In this document: positions 43,385 to 54,968 of the stretch, piece after piece
Numbering within the stretch: the stretch's first letter is position 1
Layout of the letters: every line of letters begins with the position of its first letter
NCBI GenBank assembly: GCA_963576725.1
Contig: OY755242.1
Span: forward strand, 61,942,324 to 62,006,323
Direction of reading: 5' to 3'
Length of the DNA: 64,000 nt
Origin: Azorinus chamasolen
Lineage: Eukaryota; Mollusca; Bivalvia; Cardiida; Solecurtidae
Made by a program: the position numbers and the translations under genes
Notes under the pieces: generated by a model
Told to the model about the DNA's origin: nothing
Database searches by the model: none
What the model saw: only the letters and a program-made list of their open reading frames with translations

Positions 43385-43735
43385 TGCAAACAGAGTAGAC
43401 CCAGATCTGACGACTCCTTTAGGAGCCGTCCGATGAGTGTGTTCTGTTTGATTATACAAATATTCGAATCTGATTCCAGTTTCTGACACTGACAAAACAT
43501 CCTTTAACGACTTTAACGCTTGATCTGGATCTACTCTGTTTGCAAATGCGTAGAAAGGCGTATTAATGGATTAAAGGGTTACATGCATTATTTATCAGAG
43601 CAGAAACTGTAGAATCAGATTTGTATTATTTCTTAAGTAAACAAAGCAGGATCTAACAGGAACCATCTGATCGGGATCTACTCTGTTTTGCAAAGGCGTG
43701 TGATGGCGTTTATATTAGGTTAACTCTTTCGCACA
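43385..43735. mobile_element. Palindromic MITE remnants before upstream block
   Basis: Counterpart of 18375-18730: CAAACAGAGTAGACCCAGATC core, right end ATTAATGGATTAAAGGGTTA, then AAACAAAGCAGGATC...GGATCTACTCTGTTTTGC. Confidence 0.55.
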
Positions 43736-43799
43736 CTAGCGGGAAATTCGTAGTTTACTATGCAAATTGTTTACAAAGGATACGTGTATAATTGGATCG

Positions 43800-44220
43800 C
43801 TATTTTGACCCGTGAGCTGTGACCTTTAGGACCAGTCCACCCGTAGAGGTAAAACGCGTCACAAACCAGGTATTTGTTCCGGAGTTACCTGTGGCTATAC
43901 AGACAAGTAATGAGCATATACAGTAAAACCTCTCTATAACGGCCACTAAACTGTGTTAATTAGTTGGTATTCAGGGCAGGTGGCTGCTTAAAGCAAGGTG
44001 AAAGTAAAACAGAACGCTCCTAAAGCCACCTGCCTTTAACACAAAAATACTTGATATAATTTTATGGCCGTTATAGAGAGGTTTTGCTGTATATACTAAT
44101 ACTGCACGATTACTATGAACTTCTTGTGACAACCATTGTCCACTTACCCATAAATTAGAATGGTTGAAACTTCTATAAATAGAAAAGTGCAGTCACGACT
44201 AAGCACTCGAAATCGAACTA
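43800..44220. mobile_element. GTTCGATT-ended MITE, 5' end lost, with nested pogo-like MITE
   Basis: Counterpart of 18810-19234. The first terminus is shortened to TTTTGACCCGTGAGC. Nested CAGTAAAACCTCTC element at 43921-44089. Confidence 0.75.
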
Positions 44221-44359
44221 TAGTATAACAAGACGAATACTGATGCAAGGCATTGGATCGCCGCGAAATTTGTGTACAAGGAAGGTTTTTAATAAGGAAC
44301 TGTTTTGTTAAGACAATTGAAATACAACATTTCATTAAAAACTTAACGAGATATGTAGC

Positions 44360-44994
44360 CTCTAGAGTGTAATGACGTAGTGACCTAGTTTCGAACCCGA
44401 CATGAGCCATATTTGAACTTGACCAAGATTGCATGTGGACAAACATTCTGATAAAATTTCAGTAAGATCTGATAACATTTGTAGCCACTTGAGTGTGAAC
44501 AAGATTTTTCTATGAGTTGATCTAGTGGCCTAGTTTATGACTGCAGGCGATTCATATTCGAACTTGACCTAGATTTCATCAGGGTCAATACACAAACCAA
44601 TTTACTTAAAGATCAAGTGCAAAATGTGGCCTCCAGAGTGTTTAGGATTTTGTAAGATTTGACCTAGTGACCTAGTTTTTGACCCGACATGACCAATATT
44701 CGAACTTGGCGTAGATTTCATGGAGACACATTCTGATAAAATTTCAGTAAGATCCAATAAGATTTGTAGCTTCTAGAGCATTAACAAGATTTTTCTAAGA
44801 TTTGACCTAGTGACCTTGTTTTTGAGCCCAGGTGACCCATATTCGAGATTGACCTAAATTTCATGCAGGGCAAAACACAAACCAATTTACTTAGAGATCA
44901 TGTGCAAAATGTGGTATCTCAACGGACAACAGACGAGGGACATCCAACGATCCTAAAAGCTCAGCATGAGCACGTCGTGCTCTGGTGAGCTAAA
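44360..44994 (-). mobile_element. Helentron-like element in reverse orientation, different tandem unit
   Basis: On the - strand it starts AGCTCACCAGAGCACGACG, followed by units with AAGGTCACTAGGTCAAATC and ATCTTACTGAAATTTTATC (about two and a half). The 3' hairpin end was not identified. Confidence 0.6.
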
Positions 44995-45568
44995 AAAAAT
45001 GAGGATAAATGAATATCCTACTCCCCTTCTCTAAAAAGGTGATAATAAAGAGACAAGGCTATAAATAAAAATATAGTCATTTATTATGAAACAAATAACT
45101 ATGTAAACAAGAAAATATACTATGGCATGCTGATAAAGAACTCTGTTGCAAACTGTAACAAGTAAATACCTGGTAAAACTATTATGACATATGCATTGTT
45201 GGAAGTATCACATGAAACTTGACACAAATATCTAGGGCGGTCATTGATTGGTTCAGAGGCATATTGACGATACCAAAACGTAAGAGGATAAATATTTTAT
45301 CCCGTCACTACAGCCGCTAGTGACGTAATAAAGGGGTAGCATAATAAACCTAAGTATGTACAGTAGAGGTTTATTTGTATAGTAGGTGTAGGAATTTCTT
45401 CTTACAACAGGAACTTTTTTTAATTTTTCTACAAATTTGTTTTACCAAAAATAACGTATAAGTTGAAAGAAAAAACACTTAATATGGATAATTATCATTA
45501 ACTATCCCAGTAAAAACCAAACCGTCATTAAAAAAAATAGAAAGGAAAAAGAAAGAAAAAAAAAGTTT

Positions 45569-45642
45569 CGTCAGCGGTGAGAATCGAACCAGGGCTGACT
45601 GCATGATAGGCGACCGTGGTAACCACTACGCTATCAGGCCAG
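45569..45642 (-). pseudogene. tRNA-like sequence
   Basis: On the - strand: A box TAGCGTAGTGGTTACCACG and B box GGTTCGATTCT at correct spacing. The acceptor and T stems do not pair, so this is a tRNA relic or SINE head. Confidence 0.6.
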
Positions 45643-46447
45643 ACATACTTCAATGGAAATTTCATGCTACTATATTGACGACTTTTTTAAATAAAAAAAT
45701 AAATAAATAAAACGACTTTTTTAAATAAATAAAACAATAAAACTTCATTAAAACATTTATCACTCTCATGATAATTTAATCAATAAACTCTTACAAGGGC
45801 GGTGATGGTCATAGACCTAAATATAGCCTGTTCAGTTCCATTAACGAGTGACGTTGGCCCTATCTAAAAATAGAAACCGAGACGACGGAATTCGATTTTG
45901 ACCATGTAGAGCCTCCGGTAGAATAATAACCATGTCTGTTTGAATTAACATATCGACTGTCGATTCAAATGATCTTATTTTTCAAATTCGAGCACGTTTT
46001 CCCGTCTTGTAAATGTAAGTCCCATCTACAGCACTGAAGGGCATAAATTAGAACGAGAGCACCGCAAACAGGTGCACGACTACAGTTTTGACCCGGCTTC
46101 AATTCTGCGACTTTGACCCGGCTTCATTTATGTTTTTACAAAACTGTTTTTGGCATTTAATGTCGATACTTCGACGAAAAAAGTGTCATAATTATTGTTA
46201 TTATTGTACATTTGTTTGATAAATTTCTTTTTAAACATCGTATGAAGGTTTTTACATCACATATTTCACTACATCAATAATGCAGATAGAAACTATTCTC
46301 TGCCACGCTCTCATGTGCCAATTCATTTGGTTCATCTCACCGATTTACGCGGAATAGACTTTGTGAAACTTGTCGCTACCCCTCCTACATGGGTAAATAC
46401 TTTTGAACATTCCATTAGTGATCGCCGCTCATGCGGCGATCAATAAC

Positions 46448-46690
46448 TAACCCTTATCCCGCTACCTGTGAACTGACTCGCATTTGCAAATAGCTTGGAT
46501 CTTGATGAGACGCCGAGTAACTCGGCGTCTCATAAGATTCAAGCTATTTGACACTGAGTTAATTATTTCTCTTAAGCGTAACAGAACTGAACGCAGTTGT
46601 ACCAGATCTAAAGTCGAGCAGATATGTTGACAGTTTCTCATAGCGGTGTAAAGCTTTACATAACCTTGCTGTATTAACCGGTATACACAT
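46448..46690. promoter_or_regulatory. Palindromic gene-upstream block (copy 5)
   Basis: CTAACCCTTATCCCGC. Perfect GAGACGCCGAG / CTCGGCGTCTC stem centred near 46519, 417 bp before the ATG. Confidence 0.5.
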
Positions 46691-46847
46691 CGTTATCAGT
46701 AGGTCACAGTGTTCTCCGAAATCAGAAAACGTTTGACGAAAACCTAATACCGACAGTTGCAGAATGTTTGGAATTGACTTCTTAAATGACTGACATGCAT
46801 ATCTGAACTAACTTTTATTTAGCAATTTGGAAATGATTGATTTAACC

Positions 46848-46935
46848 GTCGACCGTAAATTTAAACTACCGGTCATATGACCGACATAAAGAGGCGTTTT
46901 CTGTGTAGTGCATTTATAACGCATATAAATGTAAA
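46848..46935 (+). promoter_or_regulatory. Class A proximal promoter, copy 5
   Basis: CGTCGACCGTAAATTTAAAC, GGTCATATGACC (E-box changed to CATATG), ACATAAAGAGGCG, then GTGTAGTGCATTTATAAC at 46903-46920. Confidence 0.5.
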
Positions 46936-48642
46936 ATGGCTGACGGAGGAGATATTGTAACGTCTGACGAGAAGGATATGATCGCGGGATCGGAGCCTGA
47001 TCCAGAGACTTCCTGTCGGTCATGTTCATATGAGGGCACATATAATGAAGGAGTGTGGTTCTGCTTTGAGTGTGAGGAACTATTATGTGACGAATGTTAC
47101 AAATACCATAGGAAAGCTCCTTTCTCTCGTGGACATATTGTTAAAAGACACAACAGTCTTTCTACAGATGAAATGCAGAACACGATGAAAGACTCGTGTA
47201 CAGAAATATGCAAAAAACACGAGGGGAAAGTTTTGGAATACTGTTGCTTTACTCACGAGTGCATCGCTTGTTCTGTTTGTATAACACTTGATCACAAAAA
47301 TTGCGAGGATGTCGACTTCATTCCGAACATTGTGAAATCTGAGTCCATAACAACAGAAGTGAAATCTGTCGCAGATACACTTAAGAAGCTTGAATTGCAG
47401 TCTGAGAATATTGTTGAGTTGGCTGATAAAAACAGTCAACGCATCCAAAAATACTCCCGGAAAGTACTGCAAGACGTTGAAGACATACGAGCAAAGGTCA
47501 TTAAATCGCTTAATGACTTCGAAGAGGGTGTCAAAAAGGAGCTATCTCGATTTGTCGACGAGGAATCTGTGAACGTGGCCGACGTCAAGGTATTGTGCAG
47601 TAAAATCAAAACAGATGCCGAGAAAATCGAAAGTAAACAAACAGCTTTGCAAAACTCCGCAATGCACTGCAGGCTATTCTGTGAAACAATGAGAAGTAAA
47701 GCAAAAATAAAAAGCATGAAATCAAGTCTACAAACAGCACGCCAGAAAAATTCCATTAAGAAATTTGAGTTGACTTTGTGCGAAGAAGGTGAACAACTCA
47801 TTAGTAACATTAAGTCAATTGGAACACTCGTAAGGAAAGACTTGAGCACTTCTAAATTGGAACAAAGCAAAGATATTTCAGTCAAGACTTCATCAGATAC
47901 AAAATTATGTCATATAACAGGTATTGCCATGCTAACAGGCGAATTGCTGGCTTTGGCAGACAACCGGAACGCCAAGATCAAAGTGCTCGATATTTCTAGT
48001 GGTGATATAACTGCCGAGGTAACACTTACGTCAGCACCGTGGGATATTACAACCCTTCCAGACACTACCATAGCTACCACCCTTCCAAATGAAGCAAAAG
48101 TTCTTTTTATAAACGCCAGCAAAACCGATGTGCATGTTAACAAACATATAAAAGTCAGTGGACAATCATGTTACGGAATTTCTTACATCGATAACTCATT
48201 TGCCATTACATTTAAGAAAACAGGAAAATTGGAGATCGTTGATCTTGAGGGTGTCGTGCTCAGAAGGATTGAAACTACTTTTAAAAGTCTTTATTATGTT
48301 TCTTCAACGATAGAAAAATCCATAATCGTATCAAATAGCGGAGACGACGGGGTTCATAGCTTGTCTACCTTGAACGCGGATGGAAACGTACTTGCAACTT
48401 ATAACAATGTTAAATTAAGGGGTCCTTGTGCTGTTGTCGAGCGAGACGGCTTTATGATAACGTGTGGATGGCGATCTAATAATATATTTGTGATAAATGC
48501 AAGGAATAAAAAGTTCTCGAAAATCCTAGGACAGGAAAGCGGAATTTCTCAGCCCTATTCTCTTTGTCACGATATACAGAACAACACTCTGTACGTAGGG
48601 ATGCGTGGTGTTGACCACATCAAAGTGTTCGATGTCTTGTAA
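46936..48642 (+). CDS. RING-less two-B-box, coiled-coil, NHL-like propeller protein, copy 5 (class A)
   Basis: An intact 568-residue frame, the best template for the class A sequence. B-box 1 ligands C27, C30, C43, C46, C51, C54 with H58/H67/H72. B-box 2 C92-x2-H95-x8-C104-x2-H107-x4-C112-x2-C115-x4-H120-x2-C123, with Cys where classical B-box 2 ends in His. Coiled coil about 130-270. Propeller from 326 (HITGIAMLTGELLALADN) to IKVFDVL; each blade has a hydrophobic strand pair, e.g. NSFAITF and KSIIVSNSGDDGV. No signal peptide or membrane helix, so cytosolic. It is the intact sister of broken copy 3, sharing TLTSAPWD, YNNVKLRGP and VINARNK. An adaptor or sensor role is inference. Confidence 0.9.
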   Translation: MADGGDIVTSDEKDMIAGSEPDPETSCRSCSYEGTYNEGVWFCFECEELLCDECYKYHRKAPFSRGHIVKRHNSLSTDEMQNTMKDSCTEICKKHEGKVLEYCCFTHECIACSVCITLDHKNCEDVDFIPNIVKSESITTEVKSVADTLKKLELQSENIVELADKNSQRIQKYSRKVLQDVEDIRAKVIKSLNDFEEGVKKELSRFVDEESVNVADVKVLCSKIKTDAEKIESKQTALQNSAMHCRLFCETMRSKAKIKSMKSSLQTARQKNSIKKFELTLCEEGEQLISNIKSIGTLVRKDLSTSKLEQSKDISVKTSSDTKLCHITGIAMLTGELLALADNRNAKIKVLDISSGDITAEVTLTSAPWDITTLPDTTIATTLPNEAKVLFINASKTDVHVNKHIKVSGQSCYGISYIDNSFAITFKKTGKLEIVDLEGVVLRRIETTFKSLYYVSSTIEKSIIVSNSGDDGVHSLSTLNADGNVLATYNNVKLRGPCAVVERDGFMITCGWRSNNIFVINARNKKFSKILGQESGISQPYSLCHDIQNNTLYVGMRGVDHIKVFDVL

Positions 48643-49308
48643 GACATGGAGCATTATTGCTTAGTTTAACCCTCATAAGTGAGAGCGATTTAGCATCATT
48701 GAAGTTTGAAGAAGGAAGTGCACACCTCTACTCCATTTCTCATGAATATTTATTAGCTTGATTTTCATAATGGTATATAAAGATAGGGCGTTTCAACTTT
48801 GGCAGACACTGTAGAATTAGACCTACTTTGTTTTCAAAGGTGCTAAATGTCGTCTATATGAAGGAAAGGGTTAACTCCAGTTAAGAAGAACTCCAGTAGA
48901 TCGGGGTGTCCATGACAAATCTTATGGTCGGTGCCAGACTTTCAGCCTAAGTTATGTATACATGTACACATCTTTGTACAGTAGAATTGACTGAAGAGGC
49001 AATAAAAAAGGTTTTATTATGAGTCTTTAAGGCAGGTGGTAGGTTAATGCAGGTCAGAAGTAATACAGAAAGCTCTCAAAGGAGTTTCTGTATTACTTTT
49101 GCCGTGCATTAAGCAACGGACTGTTTTACCACTCTTATGTTCAATAAATGAATGGCCGCTTAGGATAGGTTTTACTGTATTTATAGATGGAGAAAAGAAA
49201 GTTGAAATCCAGGCGTTCTACCAATTCAATGGTATTTTTTGAGTAAGGATTAATCAGTATATTACCATTTTATTTTAAAAATCAGCATTCAAAGGGTTAA
49301 ACAACTAC
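48643..49308. repeat. 3' flank of copy 5
   Basis: Core-less TTAA element to about 48871 (left part shortened), pogo-like hairpin remnant 49028-49178, AATAAA-type sites near 49002 and 49143. Confidence 0.6.
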
Positions 49309-49312
49309 CTTA

Positions 49313-49558
49313 ACTCGTTCCTCCATGAATATTCATAAAAGAAAAAATGATGTCATGGATATTGATATATATAAGTTAACTGTTATAATAGTACATGGAC
49401 TCAGGAAGTTTTGGTAATGGCAGAAAGTGTAGAATCATATCTATATTATATCATAAGCAAGCAGAGCAGGCCCTGATTAGACGGCTCCTCTAGGAGCAAT
49501 CTGATCTGAGTCTTCTCTGTTTGCAAAGGTGTAGAAAAGCGTATTTATGGAGCAAAGG
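49313..49558. mobile_element. TTAA palindromic MITE
   Basis: Orthologue of 4994-5428 and 22096-22329. Left end decayed (TTAACTCGTTCCTCC), right GGAGCAAAGGGTTA. Confidence 0.7.
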
Positions 49559-49619
49559 GTTATTTTTTCTGCTGCAGTAATTTGATTTGTTCCTGTTACT
49601 TACCCTTTTTCTCCATAAA

Positions 49620-50075
49620 TATATGCCTTTCTAATCTTTGTAAACAGAGTAGACCAAGATCAGATGTCTCCTATATAGGAGGAATATGCAGTGTTTGCTT
49701 ATGATACAATATAGACATGATTCAACAGCTTCAGTCATGGTCAAACATTTCTGTGTCCATGTACATGTCCTATTAACCCATTCCCTTATATTGCCGACTT
49801 TTGACGAATCTGTAAAAGTCACTTTGTGAATCATTATGATAAAATACTAAGGGCATTTGCTCCTATAGGAGCAAATGCTCTATTTATCACAATGGTTTCA
49901 AACTACGAAACTCTAAAATTTTCATTTTCTCTAGTTTATGCTCCTTTTCGGTAGATTTATTCAAAGAGGTTGTACCTAAAAATAGCCTATGAGGTAATGG
50001 GTTTATATAATTAGTTTTCATGATGCCGTTATTTCTTACATATTATTAATATTCTTAATATTCATGGCGAAAGGG
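49620..50075. mobile_element. Palindromic MITE with inserted GAAACCATTG-family element
   Basis: 49777-50004 (CCCATTCCCTTATATTGCC...GAGGTAATGGG) lies within the larger element ending ATGGCGAAAGGGTTAA; same nesting as 22380-22850. The comparable region after copy 1 (5600-5690) lacks the inner element. Confidence 0.7.
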
Positions 50076-50690
50076 TTAATGAAATTGTCATCAATATAAC
50101 ATAGCATATTTGGAAACAACTATAATTCTTTTGTTTCATGTATAAGCTTTGGAGAACTGTTAATTTTTCCTTCATTTTGATGTTGCATATTGTAATGCAA
50201 AAGTGAACAACCTTGGGTTTCTGTATCAGGTGTATGTTGTATAGATGTTGGGGCTAGTTGGGTATTATTTGAGCCCAGCTATGCAAAATGCCAGCCTTTA
50301 GGCTTTGCAAACAGTGTAGAACAAGATTAATGACTGGGTTTAATCAGCTTATACATTGTTTACCACCCATCAGAGCAGTTACTGTTTTGCATATTGGTGT
50401 GACAACAATGTAGATTATACTCTAGGGGTTCATAAAAGATGCGTAAATTAAATAAAACATTTTCAAGAATTTTCTTTATTTACCAAACCCTATATTGTGA
50501 CCACTCTTTAGTCGTACCATAGGGTTTGGTGAAGAAATGACACTTTTAGTAATTGGGTGCACACAGTTATCTGTTGCTCTGATACACCGATTGTAATGCT
50601 TAAAGGTTGGTTTTCGCATTGACGGGCTCATGAAGATGTGTGTGTGTCTGATTGTCAGTTTCATGTTTCCTCTTTCTTTACCCTTTACCC
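50076..50690. other. Class A 3' spacer with small hairpin insertion
   Basis: 50484-50545 is a short ACCAAACCCTATATTGTGACC hairpin not present at 6000-6060. No gene. Confidence 0.5.
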
Positions 50691-51640
50691 GTAAATATTC
50701 AGGCAAGAAATAATGACAACATGAATATTAATTAAATTTATAATTAACATAAAGATGAAGACACTGATCAGATGATTTTTAATCATGACAGAAACTAGAA
50801 TCAGATATATATCATGTCATATAAGCAAACAGAGCAGACCCTTGTCAGACGGATCTTACATGAGTCATCTGATCTGGGTCTATTCTTTTTGCAAATGCAT
50901 AGAATGGCGTATTTAGGGAGTAAAGGGTTAATGTTTGTTGGTGAGGGGAAACCTGGCAGTTCTATTCATGTTTGTTAATTAGTGTCACTGACAAATTAAT
51001 TTTTAAAGAAATAAAACTTTTTTTTTCTGCCAAAAGTTGTTGGTAGTCCTTGACAATCCGGCCTTTATATACATACACAAGAACTTTTTAAACCCTTTCC
51101 TACATGAATATTTATGTAAGAAGTAATGCTATGGATATTGATTAGATTAAGTTTTATAATGGTAGACGAACACAAGAAATTTGATCATGGTAGGAACAAG
51201 GATTAGATCTATATAAGGCTTATTATAAGCATCTCGTAAGCAAACTGAGCAGACCCAGATCAGACAGTTCCTTAAGTTTTATAATGGTAGAAGAACACAA
51301 GAATTTGAGCAGATACAGATCCTATAGGATCTGTATGATCTCGGTCTACCCTGTTTGCAAAGGCATAGAAAGGCGTTTTAAAATGACCACTCTTAACCCG
51401 TTACTCTATAAATACGCATTTGCAAACAGAGAAGACCCAGATCAGACAGTTCCTGTAGGAGCCGTTTGACCAGGGTCTGCTCTGTTGGCTTATGGCATGA
51501 TATAGATATGTGTGTACAGTTTCTGTTACGTCTGAACATTTCCGTGTTCATGTGCCGTTACAACACTTATCTAATTAATATTTATGATGTCATTTTTTCT
51601 TACATGAATATTCATCGAGTAAAGGGTAAAGAAAGTCAAA
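50690..51640. mobile_element. Three consecutive palindromic MITEs
   Basis: Members at about 50690-50930 (ends AGTAAAGGGTTAA), 51090-51380 (core duplicated) and 51394-51628 (CGTTACTCTATAAATAC...GAGTAAAGGGT). They match 6363-7000, 23317-23760 and 27691-28114. Confidence 0.65.
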
Positions 51641-51693
51641 ATCAGGTGGTAGCTTTATGCTGAATGTAACTGACACAGAAAACACTCTCTTAA

Positions 51694-51940
51694 CCCTTTC
51701 CCTATTCTATGTTTATTCCAAATTTCAATACCTACTAAATATTCATCGATGAAATTGTTATATTGAAATATGGAAGGTGGAACATTGTAGCCATTTTAGA
51801 AAGTAAAGAAACGGATCATTCAAATCCCATTAGCAAATAGAGCAGACCCTGTTCCGACGGTCCCTATAGCAGCCGACTGGTCTGGGTCTTCTCTGTTTGA
51901 AATGCGTGAAAACGCGTTTACGTGTATATGAAGGAATGGG
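51694..51940. mobile_element. TTAA-bounded palindromic MITE (247 bp)
   Basis: TTAA at 51690-51693 and 51941-51944; CCCTTTCCCTATTCTATG left, GAAGGAATGGG right; sibling of 1272-1498. Confidence 0.85.
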
Positions 51941-52025
51941 TTAAACGCTTTCAACACTGGATCAATTTGTGATGACCCTTTCCAACAGTTTGGATCGAGA
52001 TGATAAGTTCACCAGACACTCATTT

Positions 52026-52290
52026 TTAGCTCGTCTGTTTCGAAGAAAGTCGAGCTATTGTGATCACTGGGTCGTAGGCGTCGTTGTCGGCGTTGTCCTA
52101 GTCGTCGTGCAAAAACTTTAATGTACTCGAAAAGTTTAAGGGGTATCAACATGAAACTTCATAGGTTAGTAGATCTCATTGAGGGGAAGGTCACTACATA
52201 AGAACAATAACTCTTGATTTCCAAATTTTGGAGTTATGGCCCTTTATTTTTTTTCAAAATTTGTTAATTTAACTAGACAAGCACCAAATC
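52026..52290 (+). mobile_element. Truncated tandem-repeat element with AGCTCGTC start
   Basis: TTTTTAGCTCGTCTGTTTCG hairpin start, GTCGTTGTCGGCGTTGTC stretch, then one unit with ATAACTC and GGAGTTATGGCCC. Confidence 0.6.
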
Positions 52291-52713
52291 CATGACACTG
52301 TTAATCGCCTATCAGTAGCTGTTTCACTGTAAGCTACCAGTGCAACTTCTAAGTATATGCAGCAATTCTCATGGGACTGCACTGATAACACGGATTAAGT
52401 ATAATTTATCCCACTCGATGCGTATTCGATATATTCAAATCGAAAGCATAGCACGGTAAGGTCGAATCCATGATCATTTGTACAGAGAGTTCGGATCCAG
52501 ATGAGACTTCAAATCACTGGGCCTCTCGTCTGGATTCACACTGGTTCACACTGATTATATTGTAGAAAAAGAAATGGAAGAAAATCTACTTCGAAATAGA
52601 AATTTTCTATTGACGAGAAGTGCGAAGGTTTAAATGGGGATAAAGTTTTTTCTAATTTAATCCTTTCAATGCCAAACAACTATGCAGCGAGTGTCGTCTG
52701 CTTCAGTTAACAA

Positions 52714-53080
52714 CGTACAGTACTCTAAAACACAATACTCTAAACACAAGCAAAGTACAGTACTCTAAAACACAATACTCTAAACACAAACAAAGTAAAG
52801 TACTATAAAACACAATACTCTAAATCAGAAACAAAATATAGTAATCTAAACCACAATATTCTAAAACACAAAGTAAAGCACTCTAAAACACAAAGCACAG
52901 TAGGCCTACTCTAAACACAAAGTACAGTGCTCTAAAACACAAAGTACAGTACTCTCAAACACAATACTCCAAAATACAAAGGACAGTACTCTAAAACACA
53001 ATACTCTAAAACACAAAGTACAGTTCTCTAAAACATAATACATGTACTCTAAAACACAAAGTACAGTACTCTAAAACAGA
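52714..53080. repeat. ACTCTAAAACACAA minisatellite
   Basis: About 20 degenerate copies of a 14-21 bp motif (GTACAGTACTCTAAAACACA), ending 214 bp before copy 6. It replaces the usual upstream block, of which only GCGACCTGACTCCTATTTG (about 53178) remains. Confidence 0.85.
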
Positions 53081-53293
53081 ATTAGGATTTCAGCATAAAG
53101 TTCTACATGTAAATATAAAACTGATTCGATCCCTATGATATATCTCACAGGTAGACCACAATGTTATCAAACTGTCTGCGACCTGACTCCTATTTGTAAA
53201 CAGTGTGAGTAAAGAAGAGATTTAACAGCATAATTTACGCGACAGAAAGGAGTAAGTACTGTGCAATGCTACGTGACACTGCACAAGCTTAAG

Positions 53294-54968
53294 ATGGCTA
53301 ATAGTGAACATGCCGATACATCTGTCGTGAACGTTGTGGATTCAGGATCGGGACCTGGTCTTGAGACTTCCTGTAGGTCATGTTCATATGAAGGAACATA
53401 CACCGAAGGAGTTTGGTTTTGTTTTGATTGTGAGGAACTGTTATGTGACGAGTGTTACAAATTCCACAGGAAAGCTCCTATATTGCGTGGGCATATTGTA
53501 AATAGACACGACAGATTTTCATCTGACGAACTGCATACAACGGTGAACGACATATGTTCTGAGATCTGCAAGGAGCACAGAGGAAAGATATTGGAATATT
53601 ACTGCCATTCGCACGAGTACATCGCTTGTTCTGCGTGTGTAACACTTGACCACAAACAATGCGAGGATATCGGCTTCATTCCGAACATTGCGAAAACTGA
53701 ATCAGCGATAGAAGAGGTGAAATTTGTAGCAGACAAACTAAAAAACTTGAATTTCAATCAGAGAACATTGCTGAGTTGGCCGATGAAAACGACAAATGCA
53801 TAGAAAAGTATTGTCAGAAAGTGATGAAAGATGTTAAAGCTATACGAGCAAGAGTCATTAATTTGCTTGATGAATTTGAGGAGGGGATCAAGAAGAAACT
53901 TGTTCCATTTGTCGATGAAGATTCTGCGAAACTGACTGACATCAAGGCATTATCAAGCAGGACGTCGAGAATATTAGTAGTAAACAAACAGCTCTGCAAA
54001 AGAACACAATGCCCTGTAGGCTATTCAGTAAAACAAAGAGAAGCAAAGTGAAGATAAAAGGTCTGGAGGCAAGTTTACATACAGCCCGCCAGAAACATTT
54101 CATTCAGTGCGTCAGGCTGGATCTAGGAGATGAGGATGAAACACTCTTCAATAGAATTAAATAAATTGGATCACTCGTTCGAAGTCATCTAGGCAACGCT
54201 AAATTTAAACTTGCCAATACCTCATCAGACATAAACTCATGTAAGATCACAGATATTGCCATGTTATCAAACAAAACACTAGCTTTAGCAGATAACAACA
54301 ACGAGAAAATCAAAATGCTTGATATATCTAGTGATATGATAACTGCTGAAATCAAACAAACGTCAGTACCATGGAATATTACAGTACTTACAGACGCAAC
54401 CATAGCTACCACCATTCCAGGAGAGGGAAACTGTCTTCTGATCAACGTCAATAACAATGCTTTATGTGTGGACAAGCATATACCAGTCAACGGAAAATGT
54501 CGTGGAATTTGTTACAAAGATCATACATTTGTTATTACATTTATCGACCCTGGAAAAGTGGAGATCGTCGATAAGGAGAAGGTCGTGCTCGGAAGCTTTC
54601 CAACAGCTTCGCGTGCCCCTTCTTATGTACGGTTTAATGGTGAAAAGGATCGGATATTTGTATCGGACCCTAGAAACAGTGGATGTCACGTTTTGTGTTT
54701 GAAATTGGAAGGGCATGTCATATCTTCGTATACGAATGACACATTACAAGGAGCTTGCACTATGATTGAACGAGACGACTTTATGTACGTGTGCGGATGG
54801 CAATCTCATAACATCCTTAGAATAGATGTACAGACTAAAACGTTTTCAGAAATCTTAGGACGGAAAAGCGGACTCTTCCAGCCATATTATCTTTGTTACG
54901 ATATGCAGAACAGCCTTCTGTACGTAGGGATGCGCGATGTTGACCACGTCAAAGTGTTTGATGTTTAA
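53294..54968 (+). pseudogene. B-box/coiled-coil/propeller gene, copy 6, broken
   Basis: The most diverged long copy. The homologous start is the ATG at 53294 (MANSEHAD); the frame is open 33 bases further up. Both B-boxes are intact (YYCHSHEYIACSAC as in copy 7). The frame then breaks three times: one A lost in the A run at 53740-53745 in the coil, about 10 bases lost near 53957, and TAA at 54162-54164 where other copies have TCA (Ser). From 54165 the propeller frame runs cleanly to VKVFDV and a stop at 54966. Three independent lesions and the loss of the upstream block mark an old pseudogene. A truncated product ending soon after the first break, with both B-boxes, is the most that could be translated. 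Confidence 0.87.

Larger units (their letters stand above)
44230..46442. mobile_element. 2.2-kb insertion with 5-bp target duplication
   Basis: Unit I reads TAGTATAACTAACCC uninterrupted (19234-19248). Here 2,213 bp split it between ATAAC (44225-44229) and ATAAC (46443-46447). Contents: a reversed tandem-repeat element (44360-44994), an AT-rich segment with CCGCTAGTGACG palindromes, a tRNA-like sequence on the - strand, and a terminal GATCGCCGC...GCGGCGATC hairpin. No transposase or reverse transcriptase frame seen, so the class is open. Confidence 0.75.

Noticed and set aside
45569..45642. Working tRNA on the - strand
   Set aside because: The acceptor stem does not pair and the T stem has mismatches.
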